A model generated the notes under the pieces. It worked only from the letters and a program-made list of their open reading frames with translations, did no database searches and had not been told where the DNA came from. A stretch of DNA of 64,000 bases from Trichinella spiralis (taxonomy: Eukaryota; Nematoda; Enoplea; Trichinellida; Trichinellidae). This document shows, in pieces, positions 39,801-52,338 of the stretch; within the stretch, counting starts at the first letter, position 1; the number at the start of each line of letters is the position of its first letter. The stretch lies in assembly GCA_000181795.3 (NCBI GenBank), contig CM012955.1, positions 460,917 to 524,916 of the forward strand, written 5' to 3'. The position numbers and the translations under genes were made by a program.

Positions 39801-42461
39801 GTCGCTGTTATTAAAATTCATCCATGTATATTTTTGAAACGTTTTTTAAAACTACTTCTCTTGTAAATTTATTTGCTTATTCTATTTTATGATAAATGAA
39901 CTCATTTACTTACATTCCTACCCATTCATTTAAAATCATTGGTTATCAAGTACACTCACTTGAAACTTTTGTTTGCATTTATTCGAATTCAGATTTTCAC
40001 CATTCTCTGCTAATACATTTTGCATGAAATTTACAAAACTACCACATTCCAATGCTATAAATAAAAAGCTTTGCAATTTATAATGATTGAATGCAATTCA
40101 TTAAACCAGAACGGAATTTAAAAAATGTTATCAACTGCAAATATTATGTGTTTCAGCAACAACTACTCATATTACATTGCATAAATTACGGAATTTATGC
40201 ATGATTATTTTACATCGATAATAAAAAATCAAAACTAAGCATCATGTTTATTTGCAAATGCCAATACATATATGTACATCATTTTTAAAACTAACGATCA
40301 TTCTTTTGTAACTTTAGAATTTTCGCTTCGTAAAAACTTTCTTTAATGAAATTCTGCCAATGAAAATTTAAATGCTTTTCAGCAATAACAATAATTTACA
40401 AACAATGATTTGTCTGTGCTAATTTTTTCTTTTAGCTTTCAGTTCTTGGACTTTGTTTGCATTTTTGTAGTTGTTACGCGTTACAAATTTTGCATCGTAT
40501 TTTTATTTTGCTAGCATGACGTCATGCTTTCCTTGATCTTGCTTGTCTAATGGTAATATATGCAAATAAAGTGTTTCAGCCACGGGCTGTTTGCAATCAA
40601 ATAGCAAGTTTACGTTCAAAGACAGTAAACCACTAACTTCTGCGGGCGTTATTGTTTTTGTAGTTAACAACGCTTTGTCAGTCAATCATCAAAGTTGACA
40701 ATTGATATAATTATCTGATGTATCTAATTTATTAACTTATAAAATAAGATATTTTCCAGAAGTTTTCCTATCTATTTCAAAACTTTCTGCCATTGTAAAC
40801 AACCACTGTTTGCAGAGTTAGATAAAAGCTTTGAAATCAGCAAAAACTTATTTTTCAAAAAAGTAATCTTTTATAATTTGAAGAACAAAAAACGAGTGTT
40901 GTTACGTGTGCCATTGACCAGAAACGTTCCAGCTATTAATGAAGTGACAGTATTATCATCATTTGGCAGTTCTTATCATAGTAAAACATAAATGGCATTG
41001 GTTTCTTCTGTGCAATTCGTCACCTAAAAATGATGCTTACAATGCAGCAGCTTTGTCAACTTCAGTATAATTTTGAAGAGTAAACCTTTGAAATAATTTT
41101 CCTTGCATCCAAATTAAGATATGGGTATGTGAGCATTTCTTTATGTTAATTTACTGTGAGTTTCAGTTTAATCTTACAGTAATTTTTTTGTTCTGTGAAT
41201 GCAATAAAATTTCAGGATTTCAGAATTTCATGCTTTTATAACTGCTGCATTAAAAATTGTTTAGTTAGTCTGTTGCTCAAATTCATCAAATATTTTTATC
41301 TGAACATTGAAAAGGATTAGTAGGGAATCACACAACGATAGCATTAATAATTTAAAGCATATAAAAAATTTTTGTGTTGCATTCATTTACATTTAAAAAT
41401 CTAAAGCTATTTTATTTATTTTATTCAAATATTTCAATTTTTAGTCAATGCAAAAGAATGCTATTTGTATTTTAAAATGGCGTTTGCAACAAATACATGC
41501 TGACAATTAATTCCCTTGATGCATGGCTATGATAGCTGAGTCGACAATAGTGTAATATGTGTTAAAGTTAAAAAATGAATTAAGTTTGATAAAATTATTG
41601 ATGAAAACATTATGAACCGTTTGTTTGTGAGTTGAAAGTTACATAAGTACTGTGCGGCCACTTGCTAAGAAATGACTAGACAAATCAACGTCAGCCAAGT
41701 TTATGAGAAATAGTAAACAAGTCAGTTTTCATAGTTTAAAGCAAATTTCATCTTATCTCTAGATAATTACTTTTATGTGAGCGAATTGAAAGCAGCATTT
41801 TTCATCATATGAAACTCAAAGACAAATGCGCTTTTAAAGTAAACGTTTGATGTCTTTGGAAAAGATGCAACGACAAATAAAGCTTTATTTATCCATTTGG
41901 CACTGTTTTGATCATTTTTCAGTTGACTTTTAAAATGCTTGTTATCTTGTTTGAAAGTTCACCAACATGGCACAGTATGTAATTCAATATTATTCAATTT
42001 CGTATTATACTTGTGCAGGTAATTCATTTCATTATATAATTTTGCCATTGTTCAAAAGTGCCAAAATTTATGTGAGAAAACGATGCATGCCTTGTAACAT
42101 CGATATGCATTGAAAAACATGCTAAATTAGATTCTGAAAAATACGTCTTGTTAACTGTTCATCAACAAGAATTTGCTTTAAAATATCTTCTGATAATCAA
42201 ACAGCATTAGCACTGACTAAGCTACCATTAAGGATAAATGCAAATGGAATATAAAATGCAACGAAAGGATTATTAGAATGAAAATATTATTTTCGAATTT
42301 CTTGAAAATAATGTTATGTTCCTTTCGTCATTTCTTTTAAATTTACGATCAATTAAATGAAGCGCAGTATGCGTAATAATGAATGAAATAAAAATAAAGC
42401 AGAAGAAAACAGCATTTTGATGTTCATACGCTGCTAGTAGCTATTTGCAAATAATTTTTAG
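39801..42461. other. Intergenic, probably including the missing 5' exon of the HNF4-like gene
   Basis: About 2.7 kb of AT-rich sequence. A candidate AATAAA for the tandem-C2 gene lies at 40060. The HNF4-like reading frame needs one more base and an ATG upstream of 42462, so a short first coding exon should lie here or further away; I could not pick it out. Confidence 0.45.
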
Positions 42462-44209
42462 AATTTCTTGCAAATTTTGGTTATCGTGATTTATACGGTC
42501 CACAAGCTTTTGCTGCTGTACAAGGCCAACGTGCATTTCATCCGCCAACTTTTATGATCCCACCAATTCCATTACCAGCAGAAACTTTGCCGATCGGTCA
42601 CATTATTTCATCAGAAACAAATTCTGAAAAAGCAGACAATGTTCTAGCCAAGAATTCTAGTAAAAAATTTTTTTAATAAATACTTATTTTTTACATTTAA
42701 ATGCTTTCAACCTCAGACAGCAGCTGCGCTACTTGTGTAATATGCAAAGATCGGGCAACAGGTCGACACTATGGAACAAATAGCTGTGATGGTTGCAAGG
42801 GATTTTTTCGTCGAACAGTGCGAAAAAAGCAGCACTACGTTTGTCGCTTTGATCAAAAATGTGTTATTGACCGCGACAAACGGAACTCATGCCGCCACTG
42901 CAGATTTCAAAAATGTCTTGCAGCAGGAATGAGAAAAGAAGGTCCCTTAGATAGTTTTATTTTTATATATAAATATATGCGTTTTAATTTTACCAGTTTT
43001 ATTTCATTAAAATGTCTGTTCATAATTCTTTCATGCTTAAAATAAATAATGATTTTGTGTCGAAATATCCCATTTTAGCAGTACAAAATGAACGTGATCA
43101 AATTAAACGTCGCGTTCAAGAAGGAAAAGTTGATAGTGCAGCACAACATTGGATGGGATTTTTTTCAATGCTTATGGAAGCAGAAAAAAAATCATCTCCA
43201 GTAAGAGTCAGTGTTATTACAAACGCATCGCAAGCAGGTACGGATGAGAAATTGGATTCAGTTTCAAAGTTAGCTACGCTTACTGACATTGGTGAAGCAA
43301 TAAAGCAACAGCTTTTACTATTGGTCGACTGGGCCAAAGCTCTTCCACCTTTTCACGCGTTGGCACTAGAAGATCAGGTATATTTAAAAAGTTTACTAAT
43401 ATAAATATATTCATTATATATTCAGGTTGTTTTATTGCGTGCATACGCAGCAGAACATTTGCTTTTAGGGGTAGCAAGACGTTCTCTTCCTTTTAAAGAT
43501 ATGCTCTTGTTAAGCAATGATGCATGCATTCCACGAGGGCATTCCAATCATTTACCTGATGTTAAGTGTGTATTTTATTTTCTTCTTTTCTTCCACACAT
43601 TTATTTCAGTCGTTCTTTCAACTGAATAACTTCTGTTTTTAATTATGAATATCAAATTCTATTAGCAGAGTTAAAAACTATTAATCATGGTAAGAATTAA
43701 AGCATCTGAAACGTAAATTAAGTTGTGCATAACTTTTCCATTTTACTCACTTTGGTTTAGCACATTTTTTTATATGAAATATTGTAGCCATGTTTTACTC
43801 CGAGTATTGGACGAGCTGGTGGAACCAATGCGTGAACTAAACCCAGATGATACGGAATATGCATGCATTAAAGCGCTATTATTTTTCAATCAAAGTAATT
43901 TAATTAACGAAAAAGTCGACGTTTACATTTATTGCTTATTACTTTATAGATATCACAGGTCTTCATTCAAAAAATGAAGTGAAAGATCTGAGAAGTAAAG
44001 TTTTAATTGGACTTCAAACGTACTGCGCGGACAACTGCAAAAAAGATCCCTTACGTTTTGGAAACCTGCTGTTGCTGCTTCCACCTCTTCAGGCAATGTC
44101 ACAACAGTTTGTTGAAGATTTGCAGCTGGTTACAATTTTTGGAATGTGCCATTTCGACAAGCTTTTAGATGAATTACTGCTAACAGCCACTCAACGAAAA
44201 AAAATATAA
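42462..44209 (+). CDS. HNF4-like nuclear receptor (NR2A), 5' exon not found
   Basis: Six exons visible, 42462-42659, 42717-42941, 43079-43377, 43426-43565, 43788-43894 and 43950-44209, in phase with each other, about 409 residues. The first exon opens mid-codon after tttttag, so an upstream ATG exon is missing. The DNA-binding domain has P-box CDGCKGFF and reads [14 protein letters not shown], then [14 protein letters not shown], then GMRKEAVQNERD, as in HNF4. The ligand-binding domain keeps [46 protein letters not shown] and an AF-2-like [13 protein letters not shown]4 binds direct repeats as a homodimer and controls lipid and sugar metabolism genes. The donor after the DBD exon is an odd G|GTCCCT, accepted because the GMRKE-AVQNERD junction is exactly that of HNF4. 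Donor AA|GTGTGT (43565) is chosen because it gives the same loop length as HNF4. Confidence 0.92.
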
Positions 44210-44563
44210 TTGCCTTGCAATACTTTTTTTTAAAAACGTTCACAATCTGATTATTAAGAATTTTGAAATTTTAAAATCCACTCAAAATAGAAAGATACAC
44301 AACAGTGGCATTTGAATTTTGTATAATTCATTAATTATCATTTAAAATAAAATTTACTGGACTTTTACCAAAAAAAAGTTTTGATATCGAGGTGTTTTTA
44401 AAGTGATTAAATTGAATAAACATTTTGCTGTTTTCGTTGAGAAAAAGATAAAGCACTTTTAAGTTAATAAATAAATTTCATTATAATAATAATATAATCC
44501 CGAAAACAAAATAAATTTATCAGTAATATGTTAACAAAACCCCTTTTATAATGTTATACATTC

Positions 44564-47500
44564 TTAATCAGCCTCTGTGATTTTAGACGTGCTTGATAGC
44601 ACAACTGACACAGGCTTTGATAGCGGGGAATGATATGTATCATAAACACTGCACATGGAAAAAAAACAATTGCTGATGTCATTTATGTCGTTAATTGTGC
44701 AAGTAAATACGTTTGGTGGTACGAGAATTTTTCTCCAACCTTCGTATGGCAACTCAACATCAGTGGTACAATAAATAGCATATGCCTTAAAAATCAGTTT
44801 GCAGTTGTAGCGGTTTAGCTTAACAAGTGATGTTTAACAAGCTTGTTATTTACCTTAACAAGATGCTTATTTTTAAATGGAGGTTTCCAGCTGAGAAGAA
44901 TAGAATCTTGATTAACTTCAGCAATCGCCAAATCTTGTGGGGAACTTTCAGGCTCTAAAATTAAGCTGCAATTATTTCAAGGAAGTTCGTGCATTATATG
45001 CGTGATTACCAGTGATTACTACTAAATTTCTTTTGGTTGCTTCCTGTTTTTTGTAAGTTCTGCTAATTGTAATTGAGTAGACTGTGAAAGAACGAAGGTT
45101 ATTTATCTCGTACTCACGATCACTTAAAGACAATGAATATTGCCTTTTTTGTTTGTGATCCGCCAGACTAAAAGTGCCTCTACAATTGTACATGTTTATG
45201 CTTTTTTATATTATTTTCAGATGGTTTGTACTACATATCACATTCAGGACAGTTTAACAATCTGACAAAAATGCAGTTCAGCTTTCTAAGATGCTCTGTG
45301 TTATCACTGTACTGTACACACAACTACAATTATTCAACCATTACAATGCAATTACTTACTTTGCTCTGTATTTGAGTATGTATTCTTCGTCTGGACACTT
45401 TTCTAGTCCTTCATCCCATCTGAGTTTAATTGAATAAGGAGTGACATTGATGACTTGAACCAACAGTGGATCTATAAAAAAGAATTGTAAATTTTAAACA
45501 AAAAAGGAAATCCTTTTAAATCAAATTTATATTTGATCGTATATGCATACCGGTTATTGAACGTCTTTTTGAACTTGGACTTGAATCTATAAAAGTAGAC
45601 TGTAAAGCACTGTATGCTGCTAAGCAGTAGGTATAAAAAGTTATATTAATATTTCAACAGAGTATCCAAATAAAAGAATTATCTGACTCTGTTACCTGTA
45701 GGTATTTTTGCTATCATATCCATTTGGGGTAACGTATTGATTTCATCAGATTCAAACTTTCGCATTTTCATTCGACGTAAAAGATGTATATAATCAGCGT
45801 TTGTCATGCTCCTACCAAATTGGTGAATTCGTTGCACGTATTGAACGCCTACAGTATCGACTGCCATTGTGGTAATCACCAATCCAAAAAGTATATACAC
45901 AACAGGAATATATAATGAGTGAAAAGCATTTGGAACAATATCGCCAAAGCCGACAGTAAGAATGCTGATTGTTGTGAAGTATAAAGAGTCGATAAAGGCC
46001 CATGGTTCTATTTGCTGCATTAAAGCTGCACCCAAAATGCAATACCCAAATACAATTAACAAAATTGCAGGTGCAGACAACCTCACATATTGTATTTTTT
46101 TCAGATCACTTAATAATATTTTTTCATTGCCTCTATCATCATTATGCAGGTATTCTACTCTTTTACTCCACCAGCAGCCGCTCGTTTTTAGTAGTTTTTC
46201 CTTAATTAGAATGTAACGAACATAAAGGTAGTAGACTCCAGAAGACAAAAATTTTGCAGTATTAGCTGTTGTGACCAAGAACAGAGGAATTCCAACAATG
46301 CAATAGCATATGCAAAATATTCGACCTTCTTTGGTCAAGGGAGTGACATCACCATATCCTATAAACAAGCAGCTCAGTATGATACGATTAGCAGTTTTAT
46401 TAGTAGAAATTAAGGTATTATACAAAAGCATTTCTTTTAATTTTTAATAACTGAAAATATTTATTGAAAATGTAAATTTATTGAAAAAGTTAAAAAAACG
46501 AAAAGAATATTGTCCCTCGTGTATTGGAGAACTACTAACACGACAAATTTAATTATAAATATTCCCTAAAAAGTTATCCATTGCAAAAAAGTGAAATTAT
46601 AAAATAGATAGTAGTGATAATCCAAATCAGTAAAGTATTTTGGAAATGCATAGCTGTAACTCAAGATAATCTGAAAATCCAAAACGGAATATGTTTACAA
46701 TTTAAGATTAAATTTTCAAGATGCACACAGTGCGGTATGTTAACATCAAAGTATCTTATTATGCGTAAAAAAGCTGAATTGCTTTGAGTTTATTTTATAT
46801 TCAGAATTCATTTTACCGTAATAATGTAAATAAATAACTAACACGTCTTTAATTTAAAGAAATAAAATCTGTTATTTTGATAACCAAATTAATAAAGACA
46901 AAAGTGAAATACTGTAATATGTTGCTTGAAAACAAATTGAAAAAGCTATTGTTATTTTTATTGCTAATTTTGCATTTTTATTTTACTTACATTTATACTT
47001 AAGTAGCAGTTATTTCATCATTAGTAAAAGAGAAATTGTTCATAAAAAGATTCCCAGTAAATTAATTTTATTAGTTATAATTCCCAAAAGATAGTAATAA
47101 TATAAAAATAATGTTTTGATATGATAAAAAGTGCACTGCATTTCTATATTTTAAAAGAAAGACTCATCTATATGTATGAAAGTAAGAATTTTTGGAATTT
47201 CATTTAATTCGGTTCAAGTTATAATCTCTTTTCTGCATTAGATACATGCAAAAATACATGAAGATATATAATTGATTAATGCTCGCAAGCTGTTAACTGA
47301 TGCTTCTGAAATTATTTTTTTTAATTTAAAGCCAAACTTATAAAATGCGCTAATAGATAAGATAAGGAAAAATACATACGCTTGACATAGTATGATTGAC
47401 AAGCTGTTATCTGTTTTCATTATCAATTCTAATTTAATTGACGCCACATGAAAAAGTCTAATGAGCTTGCAGTTTTATAAATCCATAGCCCATCAACTTA

Positions 47501-49744
47501 AGTAATTTAATCTGTACATAGAAAGGTAGCTGGTAGATTACACAATATTGAATTTCTTTAGAAACACTTTTCTTTAGAAAATAAATTTGCAATTTATATC
47601 AGTAGTTGTAGATGTTTGTATCCGATGATGCATAATTGAAGTATTATATCACTTAAATATTTGCTTTTAACAAAACAGTTTTAGCACATACTGCTGTTAT
47701 CAATCATTTTCAGAAATTTGTATTTTCGAGCATCGAAATGCAAATTTAAAACTAATAAATATTTCATTTATAATTAAATATTTATTTTAACATTTAACTT
47801 TTAAAATTAAAATAAACGTTAGACAGAATGCAAAAAATAAAATTTTTCTCTATATTAGAAGAGAATAAATTCACTGATAGAACTGATCAGTTGGTGATTG
47901 GATTTACTAGACATACGCAGTCAGTACAAATATAAATATACCTATTGTAGTTAGCGTTGTCAGCACGAAAAATAAAGCGGCTGCAAAATTCCATTCTTGA
48001 CCAGGATGTATTAATTCATTTAAACTGATTTCGTTAGGCTGTAGCACAATTCTAGCGTAGCGATCATTTTCCGTGTTCCTCCAACGATTCCATTTATGCA
48101 TTGAGTAAATACTGCGCACAAAATTGCGGAATTCAGTTTCACCCTCATCCATCGAACTCTTTGCTCGACTCATTTCAATCAAGCGTTCCAAAAGTAAATC
48201 TTTATCTGCTTTCATCTGAATCATCTTTTGGTTGTACAAATGCCTTATGTGCGGCTGTTCCAGCTTCATGAATACAAAAGCACCAATCAAAGTGTAAAGG
48301 AAAGACACAATAATCAGGCTGGCATGCGGCAAAATTAAGTAAAAGTACTAAAATTAATGAATATGATAAGTATTACCATTTTAATTGCAACGTATTATGT
48401 AGACGGTTCTAATCAATCTATTATTAAATTTAATATTTAAAATCTGAATGCCATATCACAAGTTGAATAAAATGTTTTAAATTATATACATATATTTCAT
48501 TTGCATCATTTTGTGTGCAATATTGATTCTTGATTAGTTTTATTTATTTACCTATACTGTACTTGTTTAAATGTTAAAAGACAAGATCTGTAGTTAATGA
48601 TTTGAATACTTTTCGTAAATAGAGGGATTAATTCCGGTTTGTCAAAATCTATGAAAAGTTTATCATAGTAGAAAGTTAATTTCTTGTCAATAAATAAAAA
48701 AAGAACTAAGCTTAATTCGAATATGCACAGCAGTAACACTTTGAATAGCTCATTCAAAATGATGCATCGCAAATTAACATTTGTTAGCTGCAGTAAAAAG
48801 TGGGTGCAAATTTATTCCATTTGCTATTTTTAGTTACAAATACCGCATTACTGCGATTAAGCTTTTTCAGCATGTTTTTAATGTTAGTAAGCAGATTTTT
48901 ACAAACTTTACAACTCGTGATATTTTTCTTCACATAGTAATAATGTTCTTCTTTAATTCGAAGTATCTGAAAATTTATTTGTTACTATTTAGTTGAACTA
49001 ACATATTCATTTCTCAAAAATGTTCACAAAATACGACGATTCTTATTTTGAATTGCTGTTGACTTGTTCTTCATTCTGTACTAATGATGTTCATTTATTG
49101 TTATGATTGTTGTTGTTGTTGTTTTTCTTTGAAATAGATTAATTTTGTACATGCTATTATGACTGCAATTATTGGATGCGATTAAATAAAAAAAACAATG
49201 AAAATGCTCGAAAATAAAAAAAAATCAAACTCCACTGCCAACGCTATAACAGATTAGCAAATAGTTATTGGAATTTTCCTTCATAATCGAGTATTTGTGA
49301 CAAAATGATCAATCAGCATTTGATGATTAATTTACATATGCTTGTGATGAAAAAATAATTTTTTTAATTTGAAAAAAAAGTTCTGTTCATAATGGAATGC
49401 TATTTTATTAAACTAGAATGAAAATATTGCGCTGTATGTGTTCAGATTTTTCCCTTTTTGAAAAAAAATTTAATTTTAGCCAAAAAACAAATGTCAAATT
49501 TATTATTTTTTTTTCAAAAATATTATTTTTCAAATAACATTGTAATCACGGTGAATTTATTAAAAATTTAACGATTCGATAAGAGAAGATGAAAATTAAA
49601 TGCAAAACATACATGTTTCCATTGGGATGTCGATGTTGTTTTGTGATGGCTACCAATTTGGAGTGTTTTATCTAATATCAAAGTATCATCTTCATCTTGT
49701 TGTTGGCAATGTTGAGAAGTATCAACCGACGGTCGTTCTTCCAT
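44564..49744 (-). CDS. Two-pore K+ channel (TWK/K2P) with two C-terminal fibronectin type III domains
   Basis: Eight exons: 49744-49613, 48347-47942, 46358-45696, 45586-45551 (36 bp), 45471-45360, 45179-45010, 44954-44854, 44785-44564. All junctions keep phase; 613 aa. A polar N-terminus (1-44) leads to TM1 (ASLIIVSFLYTLIGAFVF), a long extracellular cap, pore 1 (TTLTTIGYGD, residues 174-183), TM2, TM3 (APAILLIVFGYCILGAAL), pore 2 (TVGFGD, 314-319) and TM4, the K2P pattern for a leak K+ channel. After a linker come two FN3 domains, about 413-506 and 508-604, each with the core Trp (LRWDEG, LLSWKPP) and the Tyr strand (YILKYRA, YAIYC); the second ends SPLSKPVSVVLSS. K2P C-termini are cytosolic, so these domains should lie inside the cell. 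The stop lies 355 bp from the stop of the convergent HNF4-like gene. Confidence 0.85.
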
Positions 49745-49749
49745 GACCA

Positions 49750-51270
49750 GTCGGTTATGCTTTAACGAAGCTTCTGAGATGATGGTTTAAGTTAATTTGA
49801 GCAAATAAATCGTTCTTCGATCATCGCCAGACACACTAATTATGACCGATCAATACAGAGCCAAATCTGATTTACTAACTTATACCCTGTCCGAATGAAG
49901 CAACAATAGTCCAGATGCTAATTTCGACGCATTTGCAATAATCGACTGAATTCTTTGCATTTTGCTTGTTCGAATGTTTTCAACAAAAGGCATCATCATC
50001 ATCATCATCATCACCATCATCAACAACAACAACAACATCAATAACAATCATCATCTTATTCATAATTTTTTTCTCCATCCATCACAATTTCAATAGTTTT
50101 CTTAACCATTTTCCCCTTTTGCACATGAAATTGTTCAAGGATGAAAAAGGCGATCGAAGATTAACTAATTTACCACCGTTGGTTGAACAATAAAAACAAC
50201 AAAGCTCGAACTGAAGAGAAAGAACGAAGAAGAAAGCTTTGATCCCCCAATGGCTCGCGAACGCTTTTCCAATGTATATTTCAAATCAATATCCAAGCTG
50301 TCAGAATCACATCCCCATCAGTATCAAATTTACCGATTCATTTGCCTCTGCTGAAATGAAGAAGGAAAAAAAAACATTACTCCTAAACTACTACTTTGAA
50401 AAACCGTCAAAATGGGGAAAAAGTAATTTTTTCCCAATATAATTAATAAAATCGATCCGTTGAAACTTGATGTCGGCAGAACTGCTTAAAAAAATCGATC
50501 ATTCAATTGAAACAGCATTCACACTTGAGTTTTTCGTTCATTTCCATAAATGAATATAGATGTGACAATTTTTAAATTAAATTTATTTGATTTCCTCATC
50601 TTAAATACGTTATCTGTAACAAAAGTTCTTTGATATTTTCTGATTTACATGACGCGTGTTTGTATGCCAAGATACGATCAAAAGTTGCACGATGGAACAA
50701 ATTTTTACCAGTACTTTCAACTTGAACAACTCATGAAACAATTATTAGAAATTTATCACTTTTATTCACTTAAAACAATACCTTTCTACATAAATTAAAG
50801 TAAAATTAATTCATTTTTAAAAATCTGTCCAACTGTATTTAAAAGTTCAGTCTTTTGTACTTGCACATCTCAAATGTTATTTACATTGTTAATATTTCAA
50901 CAGTGACATTGAAATGGAAACAATTTTTCAAGTTCAGTGTTGCAATACTTTTCAAAGACCAGAATTCGCCCAATTTACACATCCTGAAAAGAAAAAAAAG
51001 CACCCATCCGACAATATTACTTACAATCTAATGGAAAGATATACAGCATAAACCGGTTCCATTGGGTCAATTGAAAATTTAACAGGAAGAAAAAATTTGC
51101 CATCAAATGTTGTTTTGTGATATTGAAAAATAAACAATAAATTAAACGAGTATGTTTTTCGTTTTAATGAATATTTCAATACAGAAAGGTAAGTTATTGT
51201 AAATTCATTGGACAATATGAAGAAGAGAAATATAATGTGAGTTGAACGATCAAGCTGCAGCAAGTGGACA
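49750..51270. other. Intergenic between the K2P channel start and the Arp3 3' end
   Basis: About 1.5 kb, both neighbours on the minus strand. Promoter of the K2P gene is expected at the left end. Open frames here come from trinucleotide repeat and look like chance. Confidence 0.45.
49991..50040. repeat. (CAT)n(CAA)n trinucleotide repeat
   Basis: A run of CAT units changing into CAA units, about 250 bp upstream of the K2P start codon on its antisense side. Confidence 0.9.
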
Positions 51271-51271
51271 T

Positions 51272-52301
51272 CTAGCGTATCACCGCGTTGCGACGGCAAA
51301 TCGACGGCCCTATTTCGTCGTATTCTTTTTTCGTGTGCACAGACATCGCAAATTCGGACTGAAAATTTAAAAACAAAAAAAAAGAAGAAGAAGAAGAAGC
51401 TTAATATGGCTCAATTAATTAACAATAAGATAATTTTACCGATGATGCTAATACACTGCCGCCAAACCAAACGGCGTTGCGTTGCAGTCGATGGGACAGT
51501 ACGCGAACAGTCACCGGTTTCGGCTGTTGTAATATGGTAATTTTTTTATTTATAAAATATACGTGAAAACAAAACATCATTCTTACTGTAATACGATGAT
51601 CACAAAGTTGTTCAGTTATCTGAAGTCGTTGATTGACCAAGCGTCGGACATCACGTTCGATTCGACGATCGAAATCTTTGAACATTGTCGATCCACCACT
51701 AAGAACTATATTTCCATACAGTGCCCTGCGGACATCGATTGGACACTGCTGAATGGCTAAATCCACTTCTTCTGAAAGCGATCGCTTGTAATCTGCATTC
51801 GCAAACTGTTTCCAAGTGAAAAACAAATTTATTTACACGATAAATAATGAAAATTTGTTCAATTAGCTTTTACTTCTGGACAAAAGAAAATCTCAGGCCC
51901 AAGAAAACGCTCGTAGCCGACATCAACGTGGAACGGTTTCTTCGTCACTGCGTGTTGTCCTTCGTATTTTTTTATAAATTTCGACAAATTTTCATCGTAC
52001 TTGGAAAATTCTTTCATAATATTCGGCGACACATAACAGTACTTTTCCTGAAATTTGAAAAATTTCACCAACGAAAAATACAAGAAATAAAAAAACAGTA
52101 TTTATACTTTAATATTTCGTGCCGTTTCCATCGACTGTTCCGGCGGAATGCCCGTTTCACGTTCACGGAGCAAATTCTGTATGAAAAATGTTACTTCCCG
52201 GCCGGCTATTGGCATAAATCGACTGCACGACGCAAGTGTGTAACCGTCAATCTGAAACAACAACAAGTAAAAAATTAACGAACTTATTCATTAAACTTTA
52301 A

Positions 52302-52338
<37 letters not shown>

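Noticed and set aside
43660-43690. Extra micro-exon in the HNF4-like gene between 43565 and 43788
   Set aside because: Every acceptor there gives an in-frame stop or the wrong phase, while direct joining of 43565 to 43788 gives exactly the HNF4 loop length.
48548-48772. Hydrophobic minus-strand frame as first exon of the K2P channel
   Set aside because: It ends at a good donor but in phase 2, whereas the next exon needs phase 0. The exon at 49744-49613 has an ATG, phase 0 and a W-rich end that fits K2P N-termini.
49966-50193. Ser/Thr/Ile-repeat open frame on the plus strand
   Set aside because: Produced by translating the CAT/CAA trinucleotide repeat; no splice signals or conserved protein content.
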